A stretch of DNA of 33,937 nt, from contig JAGVIV010000086.1 in assembly GCA_020055845.1 (NCBI GenBank), positions 1 through 33,937 on the forward strand, given 5' to 3'. Below, one piece after another: positions 16,429-23,626 of this stretch. The translations under genes and the position numbers were made by a program. Source of the stretch: Betaproteobacteria bacterium (GTDB taxonomy: Bacteria > Pseudomonadota > Gammaproteobacteria > Burkholderiales > Gallionellaceae). Position 1 is the first letter of the stretch; every line of letters begins with the position of its first letter. The notes beneath the pieces are model-generated. The model worked only from the letters and a program-made list of their open reading frames with translations, was not told the DNA's origin and did no database searches.

Positions 16429-16740
16429 CTAACAGCATTCTTCTTCAAGCAAGAACAACAACGCAAGCGCCTCTTCATTGCCGATCGCTTCAAATAATTC
16501 GCGTATCTGGTTAATGTGGCTATGTACCAAAAAAAGATCATCCGGCACCGGTCCACTACGCGGAGTCCGTTTGTTTATGAAATATTTCCAGAATGGTTCG
16601 TCCTGTCCGCACTCGGTCAGATATTTCTCGATCAGCGCCATCACACGACGGGCATTCCCGTTGCAATCAATACCACTGAAGCTGACATAGCGGTCGGCCT
16701 CTTTGCTGCAACCACAATTTGCATCCCGCTTCGTGTCCAT
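16429..16740 (-). CDS. cowN: CowN, CO-tolerance protein for nitrogen fixation
   Basis: CowN sustains N2-dependent growth in the presence of carbon monoxide by protecting nitrogenase. The 103-residue protein matches the family throughout: 'RYVSFSGIDCNGNARRVMALIEKYL' (about residues 17-41), 'PFWKYFINKRTPRSGPVPDDLFLVHSHINQIRELFE' (about 49-84) and the C-terminal 'ALLFLLEEECC'. The N-terminus has an extra Cys-Gly-Cys (NCGCSK) not typical of the versions I remember. The gene begins 18 bases after nifF, so the two are probably co-transcribed. Confidence 0.95.
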   Translation of the reverse strand: MDTKRDANCGCSKEADRYVSFSGIDCNGNARRVMALIEKYLTECGQDEPFWKYFINKRTPRSGPVPDDLFLVHSHINQIRELFEAIGNEEALALLFLLEEECC

Positions 16741-16758
16741 TTATTGCTTCTGCAGCTA

Positions 16759-17301
16759 TCAAAGCACCAGCCCGAAATCCGGTGCGATCAACTTAAGCCA
16801 AGCCTCTACCCGCGCGTCGGTCAATATCTTCTGGTTCTCCTGATCCAGCACCAGACCTACAAACTCATCCTCTACCAATGCTTTTGAGGCGATGAATTCA
16901 TAATCATCCGCCGGCCACTGGCCGATTACCCTGGCACCACGCGCAAGCACAAAATGGTAAATCTCGCCCATCGCATCGACGAACTCATCCGGATATTTAT
17001 CCTGATTACCCAAGCCGAAGATGGCAACGGTTTTGCCACTAAAATCCACGTCTTTAAGTTGCGGCAAGAACTCTTCCCATCCGCCGCCCATACAATCGGT
17101 GGAAAGTCCCGGCAACTGCCCCCCGCCCAAAGTCGAGGTTCCAAAAATAAGATAAGAATATCCGGCCAATAACTCGGGAGTCGCTTTATTGACGTTGAGT
17201 GCGTCGGCCATCGTGTCATCGTCGAAACGCTTTTTGATCATCTTGGCGATGCGCCGGGTATTGCCGGTGCTACTGGCGAAGAACAAGCCGATACGTGACA
17301 T
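16759..17301 (-). CDS. nifF: Nif-type flavodoxin
   Basis: Long-chain flavodoxin of 180 residues, the likely electron donor to nitrogenase reductase. The FMN-phosphate loop is 'FFASSTGNTRRIAK' (about residues 7-20). 'GTSTLGGGQLPGLSTDCMGGGWEEF' and 'VAIFGLGNQDKYPDEFVDAMG' provide the FMN-isoalloxazine loops, including the long-chain insertion. A CGGAG ribosome site precedes the ATG. Context decides the name: cowN follows by 18 bases, and a sigma54/NifA-controlled gene lies upstream on the same strand. Another flavodoxin function remains possible but is less likely. Confidence 0.92.
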   Translation of the reverse strand: MSRIGLFFASSTGNTRRIAKMIKKRFDDDTMADALNVNKATPELLAGYSYLIFGTSTLGGGQLPGLSTDCMGGGWEEFLPQLKDVDFSGKTVAIFGLGNQDKYPDEFVDAMGEIYHFVLARGARVIGQWPADDYEFIASKALVEDEFVGLVLDQENQKILTDARVEAWLKLIAPDFGLVL

Positions 17302-17340
17302 GTGTGCACTCCGAATATATTTCGATTGTTGCGAACACTA

Positions 17341-17377
17341 CAAAAACATCAAACAGGCACAGCGGCTGCCGTGCCTG
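17341..17377 (-). terminator. Hairpin with T-run between the 185-aa gene and nifF
   Basis: CAGGCAC at 17354-17360 and GTGCCTG at 17371-17377 form the ends of a 10-base stem with one mismatch and a four-base loop. On the minus strand it is followed by TTTGATGTTTTT. It can act as an intrinsic terminator after the unknown gene. Since no good promoter is visible between it and nifF, it may be a partial terminator that lowers nifF-cowN relative to the first gene. Confidence 0.65.
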
Positions 17378-17388
17378 TAACCCGCCAC

Positions 17389-17946
17389 TTAAACCGGGCC
17401 GCGACCCGCACGTTTGAGTTCCACCGTACGCGTAAGCGCATCGGCAAACGACACCTTGTCACCCTTGGGCTTGTAATCAGACAACGCTTTGTACACAGTA
17501 ATAATCTTTTCCGTAGCGGCCTGCCCCTTGAAGTCGCCCTTGTCCAGCGCCGCAATGTCGATTAACTCGTTCCAGATCAAACCTTCCTGCATACCGATAG
17601 CGGCGATGCTCAAGACCTCAATCTCAATGATCATTGGCTTGTTAATATTCACTACAAACATGATGATGCGAACATCCGCCGCAAAATCCGCCTTGTAATA
17701 GTCCAGCACTTTAGGCAATAACGCGAGCTCATCCAGACTGCCGACATAGAGTTTAATTTTGTCTTTTTCTGCCAGTACAATCGTGTTTTTGATTGTGTAT
17801 ACGGGCGGCTTGAGATGGCCGTGAGCATCGCCGACTTCACCCAACTCCAAAACCAAATCACCGCGATACGCGGCGAAGTTCGCTTCGGATTCCTTGAAGT
17901 TCATATTGAACAGCAGACCTTTTTGTTCGTAAGCGTCAAATAACAT
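17389..17946 (-). CDS. Unrecognised 185-aa protein heading the nifF-cowN unit
   Basis: I do not recognise a family. The frame is open further upstream, but the ATG at 17946 has an AAGGTG ribosome site five bases away and lies about 30 nt downstream of the predicted sigma54 transcript start, so I use it. The product is soluble, has no cysteines, and alternates predicted strands and helices. A hydrophobic stretch 'VRIIMFVVNINKPMIIEIEVLSIAAIG' sits at about residues 92-118 and is more like buried beta strands than a membrane span. The promoter and NifA site make it a strong candidate for a nitrogen-fixation gene. nifF and cowN follow on the same strand. Confidence 0.82.
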   Translation of the reverse strand: MLFDAYEQKGLLFNMNFKESEANFAAYRGDLVLELGEVGDAHGHLKPPVYTIKNTIVLAEKDKIKLYVGSLDELALLPKVLDYYKADFAADVRIIMFVVNINKPMIIEIEVLSIAAIGMQEGLIWNELIDIAALDKGDFKGQAATEKIITVYKALSDYKPKGDKVSFADALTRTVELKRAGRGPV

Positions 17947-17987
17947 ATGGCACCTTGTCGTAAATGAATGATGGAGCCCTATGCTCA

Positions 17988-18002
17988 GCAATATCCATAC
18001 CA
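17988..18002 (-). promoter_or_regulatory. Sigma54 promoter of the unknown gene-nifF-cowN unit
   Basis: On the minus strand the site reads TGGTATGGATATTGC, with T following. It matches TGGCAYG-N4-TTGCW apart from one base, and the GG (18001-18000) and GC (17989-17988) are exactly ten bases apart. The predicted start is about 17976, 30 bases before the gene's ATG. A TGT-N10-ACA site lies about 124 bases upstream of that start. Confidence 0.8.
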
Positions 18003-18092
18003 GCAACCCTGACAAGCTGCGTCTACTCGATTACGCCGGCCTTTCGCCCGATACGCGCTTGGCTTACCATGTCATATCAATCGCCACTCCCG

Positions 18093-18108
18093 TGTAAAAC
18101 ATGCCACA
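18093..18108 (-). promoter_or_regulatory. NifA upstream activator sequence (TGT-N10-ACA)
   Basis: TGT at 18093-18095 and ACA at 18106-18108 are exactly ten bases apart. The centre is about -124 relative to the predicted sigma54 start near 17976, the classical distance for NifA enhancers. The site overlaps the start codon of the divergent DUF4202 gene (18101). Confidence 0.7.
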
Positions 18109-18700
18109 ACAACACTACCCCGCCGCCATCGCGGCTTTTGACCAGGCGAATGCCGAGGATCCAAACACCGTGCTGTTTGCCGGTGTCGCATATCCCAAAG
18201 AGTTGCTCTACGCGCAGCGCATGAGCGCGATGCAGGAGCGTTATGCGCCGGAGGCTTCCGAAGCGGTAAAACTCGCGGTACGCGCCCAGCACATCCAGCG
18301 CTGGAAAAGTCCGCGCAGCGACTATCCCATGGATCGCCCCGGCTATCTGCAGTGGCGCACCGGTCTTTACAAGTTCCATGCCGAAACGGCGGGAAAATTA
18401 ATGCGACAAGCCGGCTATGACGACGCGATGATCGAGCGCGTGCAAATCATCATCAGCAAAAAGGGACTCAAGACCAATGCCGAGACACAGTTGATGGAAG
18501 ACATCGTCGGCCTGGTTTTCATCGAGCATTATCTGGTCGGCTTCGCCGCCGGCCATCCCGAATACAACGAGGAAAAATGGCTGCAGATCATTCGCAAAAC
18601 TTGGCTAAAGATGTCGTCGCGCGCGCACGAATTCACTCTTGCCGGTCATATCTCCCTGCCGCAAACCTTATTGCCGCTGATTCTGAAAGCCGTTCAGTAG
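18101..18700 (+). CDS. DUF4202 domain-containing protein
   Basis: A 199-residue soluble protein of the DUF4202 family. Recognisable stretches are '[12 protein letters not shown]' (about residues 11-22), '[34 protein letters not shown]' (about 62-95) and '[18 protein letters not shown]' (about 128-145). Conserved His/Asp/Glu residues in these helices suggest a metal-binding fold, possibly HD-like, but no activity is established. There is no clear ribosome site before ATG 18101. It ends one base before cysG, so the two are probably one operon. Its start codon is inside the divergent NifA site. Confidence 0.9.
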   Translation: MPQQHYPAAIAAFDQANAEDPNTVLFAGVAYPKELLYAQRMSAMQERYAPEASEAVKLAVRAQHIQRWKSPRSDYPMDRPGYLQWRTGLYKFHAETAGKLMRQAGYDDAMIERVQIIISKKGLKTNAETQLMEDIVGLVFIEHYLVGFAAGHPEYNEEKWLQIIRKTWLKMSSRAHEFTLAGHISLPQTLLPLILKAVQ

Positions 18701-18701
18701 C

Positions 18702-20081
18702 ATGGACTTCCTGCCGATCTTTCTAAGCCTCAAGGACAAACACTGCCTCATCGTGGGCGGCGGCGCGGTAGCTGCGCGCAAAGCCGGAGTATTGCTGGAT
18801 GCGGGCGCGCGCGTGCACGTGGTGGCACCGGAAATCGAACCCGCATTGGCAACACGCTCCGGCATTGAAACCGTTATTTCACGTTTTGAAGCTCACCATC
18901 TCGACGGCATGACACTGGTCATCGCCGCAAGCAGCGACCGTGCTACAAACCGGCAAGTCTCGGAACTGGCCCGTGCTCGCAACATTCCGGTAAACGTAGT
19001 GGACGACCCGGCCTTGTGCAGCTTCATCATGCCCGCCATCCTTGACCGCAGCCCCCTCATGGTGGCGTTCTCCAGCGGCGGTACATCACCGGTACTGGCA
19101 CGTATGCTGCGCGCCAAATTGGAAACGCTCATTCCGCACAATTACGGTCGGCTGGCAATCTTCGCCGAACGCTTACGCGAGCAAGTCAAAACGCACGTCA
19201 GTGATCCTGTGCAACGCCGCATACTCTGGGAAGACACTCTCGACGGCGTGGTCGCCGAAAAAGTCCTCGCCGGAGACGAAGACGGCGCTGAAACACTGTT
19301 TCAGCAAATGCTGGAGGATACTGACAGCGTCAGTCACGGCGAAGTCTATCTGGTCGGGGCCGGTCCCGGCGATCCTGATCTGCTGACTTTCCGCGCCCTG
19401 CGCCTCATGCAAAAAGCCGATGTAGTGGTGTACGACAATCTGGTCTCCAAACCCATCCTCGAAATGGTCAGACGCGATGCGCAGCGCATCTATGTCGGCA
19501 AAAAACGCGACGACCACACCCTGCCCCAGGAACAGATTAACGACCTGCTGGTTCGGCTGGCCAAAGAAGGCAAGCGCGTGTTGCGCCTCAAAGGCGGGGA
19601 CCCGTTCATCTTCGGGCGCGGAGGGGAAGAGATTGAGACCCTCGCGCAGGAAGGCATCCCGTTCCAAGTGGTCCCCGGCATTACGGCCGCATCCGGCGTG
19701 GCATCTTACGCAGGCATTCCGCTCACGCATCGCGACCATGCGCAATCCTGCATCTTCGTCACCGGCCATCTTAAAGATGGCAGCATGGATTTGGACTGGG
19801 ATGCGCTCGCGCGCCCCAAACAAACCATCGTGGTCTACATGGGACTGCACGGCCTGCCCCTGTTATGCGCCCGCCTCATTGAGCACGGCTTGCCGGCAAA
19901 CACTCCGGCCGCCATCGTGCAACAGGGCACAACGCCGCAGCAACGCGTGTTCAGCGGCACACTAGCGAGCCTGCCCCAGATTGCCGCTGACGAAAAGCCG
20001 CAAGCACCGACACTTATTATCGTCGGTGGCGTAGTCACCCTCAGGGAAAAGCTGACATGGTTCTATCCGCAAATCGGCTAA
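18702..20081 (+). CDS. cysG: Siroheme synthase CysG
   Basis: Trifunctional enzyme converting uroporphyrinogen III to siroheme: SAM-dependent methylation, then NAD-dependent oxidation and iron chelation. The 459-residue protein has the N-terminal dehydrogenase/ferrochelatase domain (about 1-150, with '[14 protein letters not shown]'), a dimerisation segment, and the C-terminal uroporphyrinogen methyltransferase domain from about 213 ('[19 protein letters not shown]', '[18 protein letters not shown]', '[21 protein letters not shown]'). Siroheme serves assimilatory nitrite and sulfite reductases; neither is in the window. It is directly coupled to the DUF4202 gene. Confidence 0.97.
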   Translation: MDFLPIFLSLKDKHCLIVGGGAVAARKAGVLLDAGARVHVVAPEIEPALATRSGIETVISRFEAHHLDGMTLVIAASSDRATNRQVSELARARNIPVNVVDDPALCSFIMPAILDRSPLMVAFSSGGTSPVLARMLRAKLETLIPHNYGRLAIFAERLREQVKTHVSDPVQRRILWEDTLDGVVAEKVLAGDEDGAETLFQQMLEDTDSVSHGEVYLVGAGPGDPDLLTFRALRLMQKADVVVYDNLVSKPILEMVRRDAQRIYVGKKRDDHTLPQEQINDLLVRLAKEGKRVLRLKGGDPFIFGRGGEEIETLAQEGIPFQVVPGITAASGVASYAGIPLTHRDHAQSCIFVTGHLKDGSMDLDWDALARPKQTIVVYMGLHGLPLLCARLIEHGLPANTPAAIVQQGTTPQQRVFSGTLASLPQIAADEKPQAPTLIIVGGVVTLREKLTWFYPQIG

Positions 20082-20126
20082 ACCCATCCATGCGAGGACT
20101 ATGGCAAACGTACAGCAGAACGAAAA

Positions 20127-20156
20127 TTGTCTACATCCATGCCTTGCGTTTACAAT
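20127..20156 (+). promoter_or_regulatory. Sigma70-like promoter for yqgE, possibly leaderless
   Basis: TTGTCT at 20127-20132 and TACAAT at 20151-20156, 18 bases apart, resemble -35 and -10 boxes. The expected start seven bases after the -10 coincides with the yqgE ATG at 20163, and no ribosome site precedes that ATG. The yqgE transcript may therefore be leaderless. Confidence 0.5.
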
Positions 20157-20162
20157 AGCGCC

Positions 20163-20723
20163 ATGTCCCAACTCGACCTCAGCCACCACTTCCTAATCGC
20201 CATGCCGGCGATGACCGACCCGTATTTCGCCAAGTCGCTCACCTATGTATGCGAGCATAACGAACAGGGTGCAATGGGTATCGTGGTGAATCGCCCGATC
20301 AGCCTCACCCTGAGCGAGCTGTTCGCACAGATCAATATGCCGCTTAAACCGGCGGAACTGGAAGACGTACTGGTGCACTTCGGCGGGCCGGTACAAACCG
20401 ATCGCGGCTTCGTCCTGCACGAACCGAACGGTACTTGGCAATCCACGCTGCATATCAACGACAAGGTCGGCCTCACCACATCCAAAGACATCCTGCAGGC
20501 GTTGGGAGAGGGACAAGGCCCGCGCCACATGCTGGTGTCACTGGGTTACGCCGGATGGTCGGAAGGGCAACTGGAACAGGAGTTGTCGCAAAACGCCTGG
20601 CTCAGCGTGCCCGCCGACGAGCGCATCATGTTCGACCTGCCCGCGGAAGAGCGCCTTCCTGCCGCGATGGCACTACTGGGAATCGACTTTGCCACGCTTT
20701 CCGAGGAAGCCGGACATGCCTGA
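20163..20723 (+). CDS. yqgE: YqgE/AlgH family protein (UPF0301)
   Basis: A 186-residue cytoplasmic protein of the YqgE/AlgH family. The start '[45 protein letters not shown]' is diagnostic, and '[17 protein letters not shown]' and '[14 protein letters not shown]' follow. The biochemical role is unclear; in many proteobacteria it is paired with ruvX, as here. ATG 20163 gives the family N-terminus. An open frame 12 codons longer has no family support. The 3' end overlaps the ruvX start by eight bases. Confidence 0.95.
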   Translation: MSQLDLSHHFLIAMPAMTDPYFAKSLTYVCEHNEQGAMGIVVNRPISLTLSELFAQINMPLKPAELEDVLVHFGGPVQTDRGFVLHEPNGTWQSTLHINDKVGLTTSKDILQALGEGQGPRHMLVSLGYAGWSEGQLEQELSQNAWLSVPADERIMFDLPAEERLPAAMALLGIDFATLSEEAGHA

Positions 20724-21246
20724 TGAGGCAGGATTGAGGATTGAGGAATTAGGATTGAGTCAAACACCAAGCAACGCCGCCCCCACTTCCCCCCTCAATC
20801 CTCACCCCCCAATCCTAACAGGCACTTTCCTCGCTTTCGATTTCGGCACCAAACGCATCGGCATCGCGATCGGGAATACCGTCTCCGCTACCGCACGCCC
20901 GCTTACAACCATCAACGACGAGAAGAACGAAATTCGCTTCTCTGTCATCGCCGCACTCATCAAAGAATGGCAGCCGCAAGCACTGATCGTCGGCCTGCCC
21001 TGCAACGACGACGGCACGCCGCACGAGATGACCGCCCTCAGCCGGCGCTTCGCCAACCGCCTCAAAGGACGCTTCGATTTGCCCACTTTGCTGGTGGATG
21101 AGCGGTATACTTCCGCCGCCGCGAGCTCGGTGCTGGACGAGGAAGGAATCCACGGCAGAAAGCAAAAATCCCTCATCGACCAATATGCCGCGCAGCAGAT
21201 ACTGCAAGCGTATTTCGATGAACCCAGCTTCGCGAAAGTCGTATGA
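20716..21246 (+). CDS. ruvX: Holliday junction resolvase-like RuvX (YqgF) with repeat-encoded N-terminal extension
   Basis: RNase H-fold nuclease RuvX/YqgF, implicated in 16S rRNA 5' maturation and Holliday junction processing. The core begins at '[16 protein letters not shown]', where the first catalytic Asp lies, and continues with '[18 protein letters not shown]' and '[13 protein letters not shown]'. The product is 176 residues from ATG 20716, which has a GAGGAAG ribosome site and overlaps yqgE by eight bases. Residues 5 to about 36 are encoded by an AGGATTGAG inverted repeat and are absent from the normal family start. No other in-frame ATG precedes the core. Confidence 0.9.
   Translation: MPDEAGLRIEELGLSQTPSNAAPTSPLNPHPPILTGTFLAFDFGTKRIGIAIGNTVSATARPLTTINDEKNEIRFSVIAALIKEWQPQALIVGLPCNDDGTPHEMTALSRRFANRLKGRFDLPTLLVDERYTSAAASSVLDEEGIHGRKQKSLIDQYAAQQILQAYFDEPSFAKVV
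20730..20818. repeat. Inverted repeat of the AGGATTGAG family (copy 2)
   Basis: Left side: AGGATTGAGGATTGAGG at 20730-20746 and TTAGGATTG at 20749-20757. Right side: CCTCAATCCTCA at 20793-20804 and CAATCCTAA at 20810-20818. TGAGGATTGAGG (20735-20746) pairs perfectly with 20793-20804, and TTAGGATTG pairs with CAATCCTAA. It shares the tandem AGGATTGAG unit with 7413-7467. It sits at the yqgE-ruvX junction, inside the ruvX reading frame. Confidence 0.8.
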
Positions 21247-21254
21247 AAAACAAA

Positions 21255-21380
21255 TTTCACCACAGAGACACAGAGAACACAGAGGAGAGTCTGCGGATGT
21301 CTGCCAGCCACAATAAGTACCAAGCTAACACCCCCAAATATTTTTGCCTTTCTCTGTGTCTCAGTACCTCTGTGGTGAAA
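21255..21380. repeat. Long imperfect inverted repeat with CACAGAG arms upstream of pyrB
   Basis: The outer arms TTTCACCACAGAG (21255-21267) and CTCTGTGGTGAAA (21368-21380) are perfectly complementary. Inner parts (GACACAGAG and CTCTGTGTCTC) extend the pairing imperfectly around a loop of roughly 60 bases. CACAGAG-rich inverted elements of this kind are, from memory, scattered in many environmental bacterial genomes, so it may be a small non-autonomous element. The right arm ends in GAAAGG, the likely pyrB ribosome site. Confidence 0.75.
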
Positions 21381-21388
21381 GGTTTGAA

Positions 21389-22345
21389 ATGAACAATCCC
21401 CAACTGAATAAAAACGGCGAACTGCAGCATCTGCTTTCCACCGAAGGTCTTCCCGCGCGCATTCTGCGCAACATTCTCGACACAGCATCCGAGTTCGTGA
21501 ATGTCGCCGAAGGGCGCGAGATCAAGAAAGTACCGCTGCTGCACGGCAAGTCGGTGTTCAATATTTTCTTCGAGAACAGCACACGCACGCGCACCACCTT
21601 CGAAATCGCCGCCAAGAAACTCTCGGCGGACGTGGTCAACCTCAACATCGGTTCGTCTTCCACCAGCAAAGGCGAGACGTTGCTGGATACGGTGGACAAC
21701 CTGTGCGCGATGCACGCCGATATGTTTGTGGTGCGCCATTCCACTAGCGGCGCGGCGCACCTGATTGCCGCGCATGTCGCGCCCGACATTCATGTTATCA
21801 ATGCGGGCGATGGCCGCCATGCGCACCCCACGCAGGCGCTGCTCGACATGTTCACCATCCGCCACTACAAAAAAGAATTTCACAACCTGCGTGTCGCCAT
21901 CGTCGGCGATGTGTTGCACTCGCGCGTGGCACGTTCGCAGATTCATGCATTGACTACTCTCGGTGTTCCGGAAGTGCGTGTGGTTGCGCCGAAAACACTA
22001 TTGCCGACGATGGTCGAAAAGCTGGGCGTGCAGGTGTATCACGACATGGAGCAGGGCTTGAAGGACGTGGATGTAGTGATGATGCTGCGCCTGCAAAACG
22101 AGCGCATGCAGGGCGCGCTGCTGCCCTCGGCGCAGGAATATTTTAAATACTACGGCCTGACACAGGAGCGGCTGGCGCAGGCCAAGAGCGATGCCATCGT
22201 GATGCACCCCGGCCCGATGAATCGCGGCGTGGAGATCGACTCCAGCGTGGCCGACGGCGCGCAGTCGGTCATCCTGCCGCAGGTCACTTTTGGTATCGCG
22301 GTGCGCATGGCGGTGATGAGTACGCTGGCGGGAGGCAAACAATGA
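21389..22345 (+). CDS. pyrB: Aspartate carbamoyltransferase catalytic subunit PyrB
   Basis: Catalyses carbamoyl phosphate plus aspartate to carbamoyl aspartate in pyrimidine synthesis. The 318-residue protein has '[19 protein letters not shown]' (carbamoyl-phosphate loop, about residues 58-76), '[14 protein letters not shown]', '[18 protein letters not shown]' and '[13 protein letters not shown]'. ATG 21389 gives the correct start; the frame is open upstream only through repeat sequence. Its stop overlaps the start of the dihydroorotase-like gene by four bases (ATGA), the pyrB-pyrC' arrangement of Pseudomonas-type class A transcarbamoylases. No pyrI is present. Confidence 0.96.
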   Translation: MNNPQLNKNGELQHLLSTEGLPARILRNILDTASEFVNVAEGREIKKVPLLHGKSVFNIFFENSTRTRTTFEIAAKKLSADVVNLNIGSSSTSKGETLLDTVDNLCAMHADMFVVRHSTSGAAHLIAAHVAPDIHVINAGDGRHAHPTQALLDMFTIRHYKKEFHNLRVAIVGDVLHSRVARSQIHALTTLGVPEVRVVAPKTLLPTMVEKLGVQVYHDMEQGLKDVDVVMMLRLQNERMQGALLPSAQEYFKYYGLTQERLAQAKSDAIVMHPGPMNRGVEIDSSVADGAQSVILPQVTFGIAVRMAVMSTLAGGKQ

Positions 22346-23616
22346 ATATCCATATCAAAAACGGTCGCCTGATCGACCCCAGCAACAAGATCGACGCGAA
22401 GCAAGACGTCTACATTGTCGGGCAGCGCATCGCCGCGATCGGCCAAGCGCCGCAGGGCTTTGTGGCGGAACGCGTGATTGATGCCAACGGCATGATCGTG
22501 ATGCCGGGCTTGGTGGATGCCGCTGCGCGGCTGCGTGAGCCGGGTTACGAATACCGCGCCACGCTGGAATCGGAAATGGATGCGGCGATGGCGGGCGGAG
22601 TGACTTCGCTGTCTTGCCCGCCCGACACCGACCCGCCGCTGGATGAGCCGGGCTTGGTCGAAATGCTCAAGCACCGTGCGCGCTTGCTGAACAAAGCGCG
22701 CGTGTTTCCGGTCGGCGCACTGACCTACGGCTTGAAGGGCGCGGAACTGACCGAGATGGCCGAATTGACCGATGCCGGATGCAAGGCATTCAGTCAGGCC
22801 GATGCGCCGCTCACCGACACCCGCGTGCTGATGCGTGCCATGCAATACGCGGCAACGTTCGGCTACCGCGTATGGTTGCGTCCGCAAGACAGCTTCCTTG
22901 CCAAGAACGGCGTGGCACATGACGGCGAAGTTGCGACCCGTTTGGGATTGCCCGCGATTCCGGTGGTGGCAGAAACCATCGCGCTCTCCACCATGCTGCA
23001 ACTGGCACGCGAAACGGGTGTGAAACTGCACATCTGCCGCATCTCCAGCGCAGAAGGGGTGGAGATGGTGCGCGCCGCCAAGCGTCAGGGTTTGCCGGTA
23101 ACCTGCGATGTGTCGATGAACCACGTGCATTTGTGCGAAATAGACATCGGCTTCTTCGATTCCAACTGCCACCTGATTCCGCCCTTGCGCAGCCAGCGCG
23201 ACCGTACCGCACTGCGCGCCGGTCTGCTCGACGGCACTATTGATGCAATCTGCTCCAACCACTCTCCGGTGGATGAAGATGCCAAACAAATGCCGTTCGC
23301 CGAAGCCGAAGCGGGCGCGACCGGCATGGAGTTGCTGTTGCCGCTGGTGTTGAAATGGGCACAGGAAGACAAAGTATCGCTGCCGGATGCGCTGGCGCGT
23401 GTCACCATCAATCCCGCGCAGTTGCTGGGCGTGAAGACCGGACACTTGTCGATAGGCGCGCATGCCGACGTGTGCGTGTTCGATCCGTCCGCCACGTGGA
23501 AGGTCGAACCCGCCGCGCTGAAAAGTCAGGGCAAGAACACGCCGTTCAACGGCTACACCGTACAAGGCCGGGTACACCATACTATCGTCGAAGGTCACAT
23601 CGCATATTCAATCTAG
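22342..23616 (+). CDS. pyrC': Dihydroorotase-like PyrC' (probably non-catalytic ATCase partner)
   Basis: A 424-residue amidohydrolase-fold protein coupled to PyrB. Several dihydroorotase metal ligands appear to be missing. The usual D-x-H-x-H after 'PGL' is '[11 protein letters not shown]' (about residues 58-68). The CHxS histidine region reads 'HICRISS', and the Asp-His-Ala-Pro-His end motif is replaced by '[10 protein letters not shown]'. This matches the inactive PyrC' (PyrX) of Pseudomonas, which is needed to assemble the dodecameric ATCase. A functional pyrC should therefore exist elsewhere. The four-base overlap with pyrB supports a structural partner role. Confidence 0.88.
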   Translation: MNIHIKNGRLIDPSNKIDAKQDVYIVGQRIAAIGQAPQGFVAERVIDANGMIVMPGLVDAAARLREPGYEYRATLESEMDAAMAGGVTSLSCPPDTDPPLDEPGLVEMLKHRARLLNKARVFPVGALTYGLKGAELTEMAELTDAGCKAFSQADAPLTDTRVLMRAMQYAATFGYRVWLRPQDSFLAKNGVAHDGEVATRLGLPAIPVVAETIALSTMLQLARETGVKLHICRISSAEGVEMVRAAKRQGLPVTCDVSMNHVHLCEIDIGFFDSNCHLIPPLRSQRDRTALRAGLLDGTIDAICSNHSPVDEDAKQMPFAEAEAGATGMELLLPLVLKWAQEDKVSLPDALARVTINPAQLLGVKTGHLSIGAHADVCVFDPSATWKVEPAALKSQGKNTPFNGYTVQGRVHHTIVEGHIAYSI

Positions 23617-23626
23617 GTCGCCGTAA

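Noticed and set aside
17327-17342. TGT-N10-ACA match just upstream of nifF
   Set aside because: It is only about 26 bases from the nifF ATG with no sigma54 motif downstream, so NifA could not act from it in the usual way. A chance match is likely.
17373-17387. GG-N10-GC stretch (minus strand) as a nifF sigma54 promoter
   Set aside because: Only TGGC and GC match. The -12 box is poor and the site overlaps the terminator hairpin and the end of the upstream gene.
17981-18097. 38-codon frame with a GGAG ribosome site just before the DUF4202 gene
   Set aside because: It covers the sigma54 promoter of the divergent gene and part of the NifA site, so regulatory DNA explains the stretch better. A leader peptide coupled to DUF4202 cannot be excluded.
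18702-18710. cysG as evidence for a nitrate or nitrite assimilation cluster in the window
   Set aside because: No nitrite, nitrate or sulfite reductase genes are present nearby; siroheme synthase alone does not show it.
22150-23598. 482-codon minus-strand open frame opposite pyrB/pyrC'
   Set aside because: Antisense shadow of GC-rich coding sequence. The translated sequence is rich in His, Arg and Gln, as expected for such artefacts.
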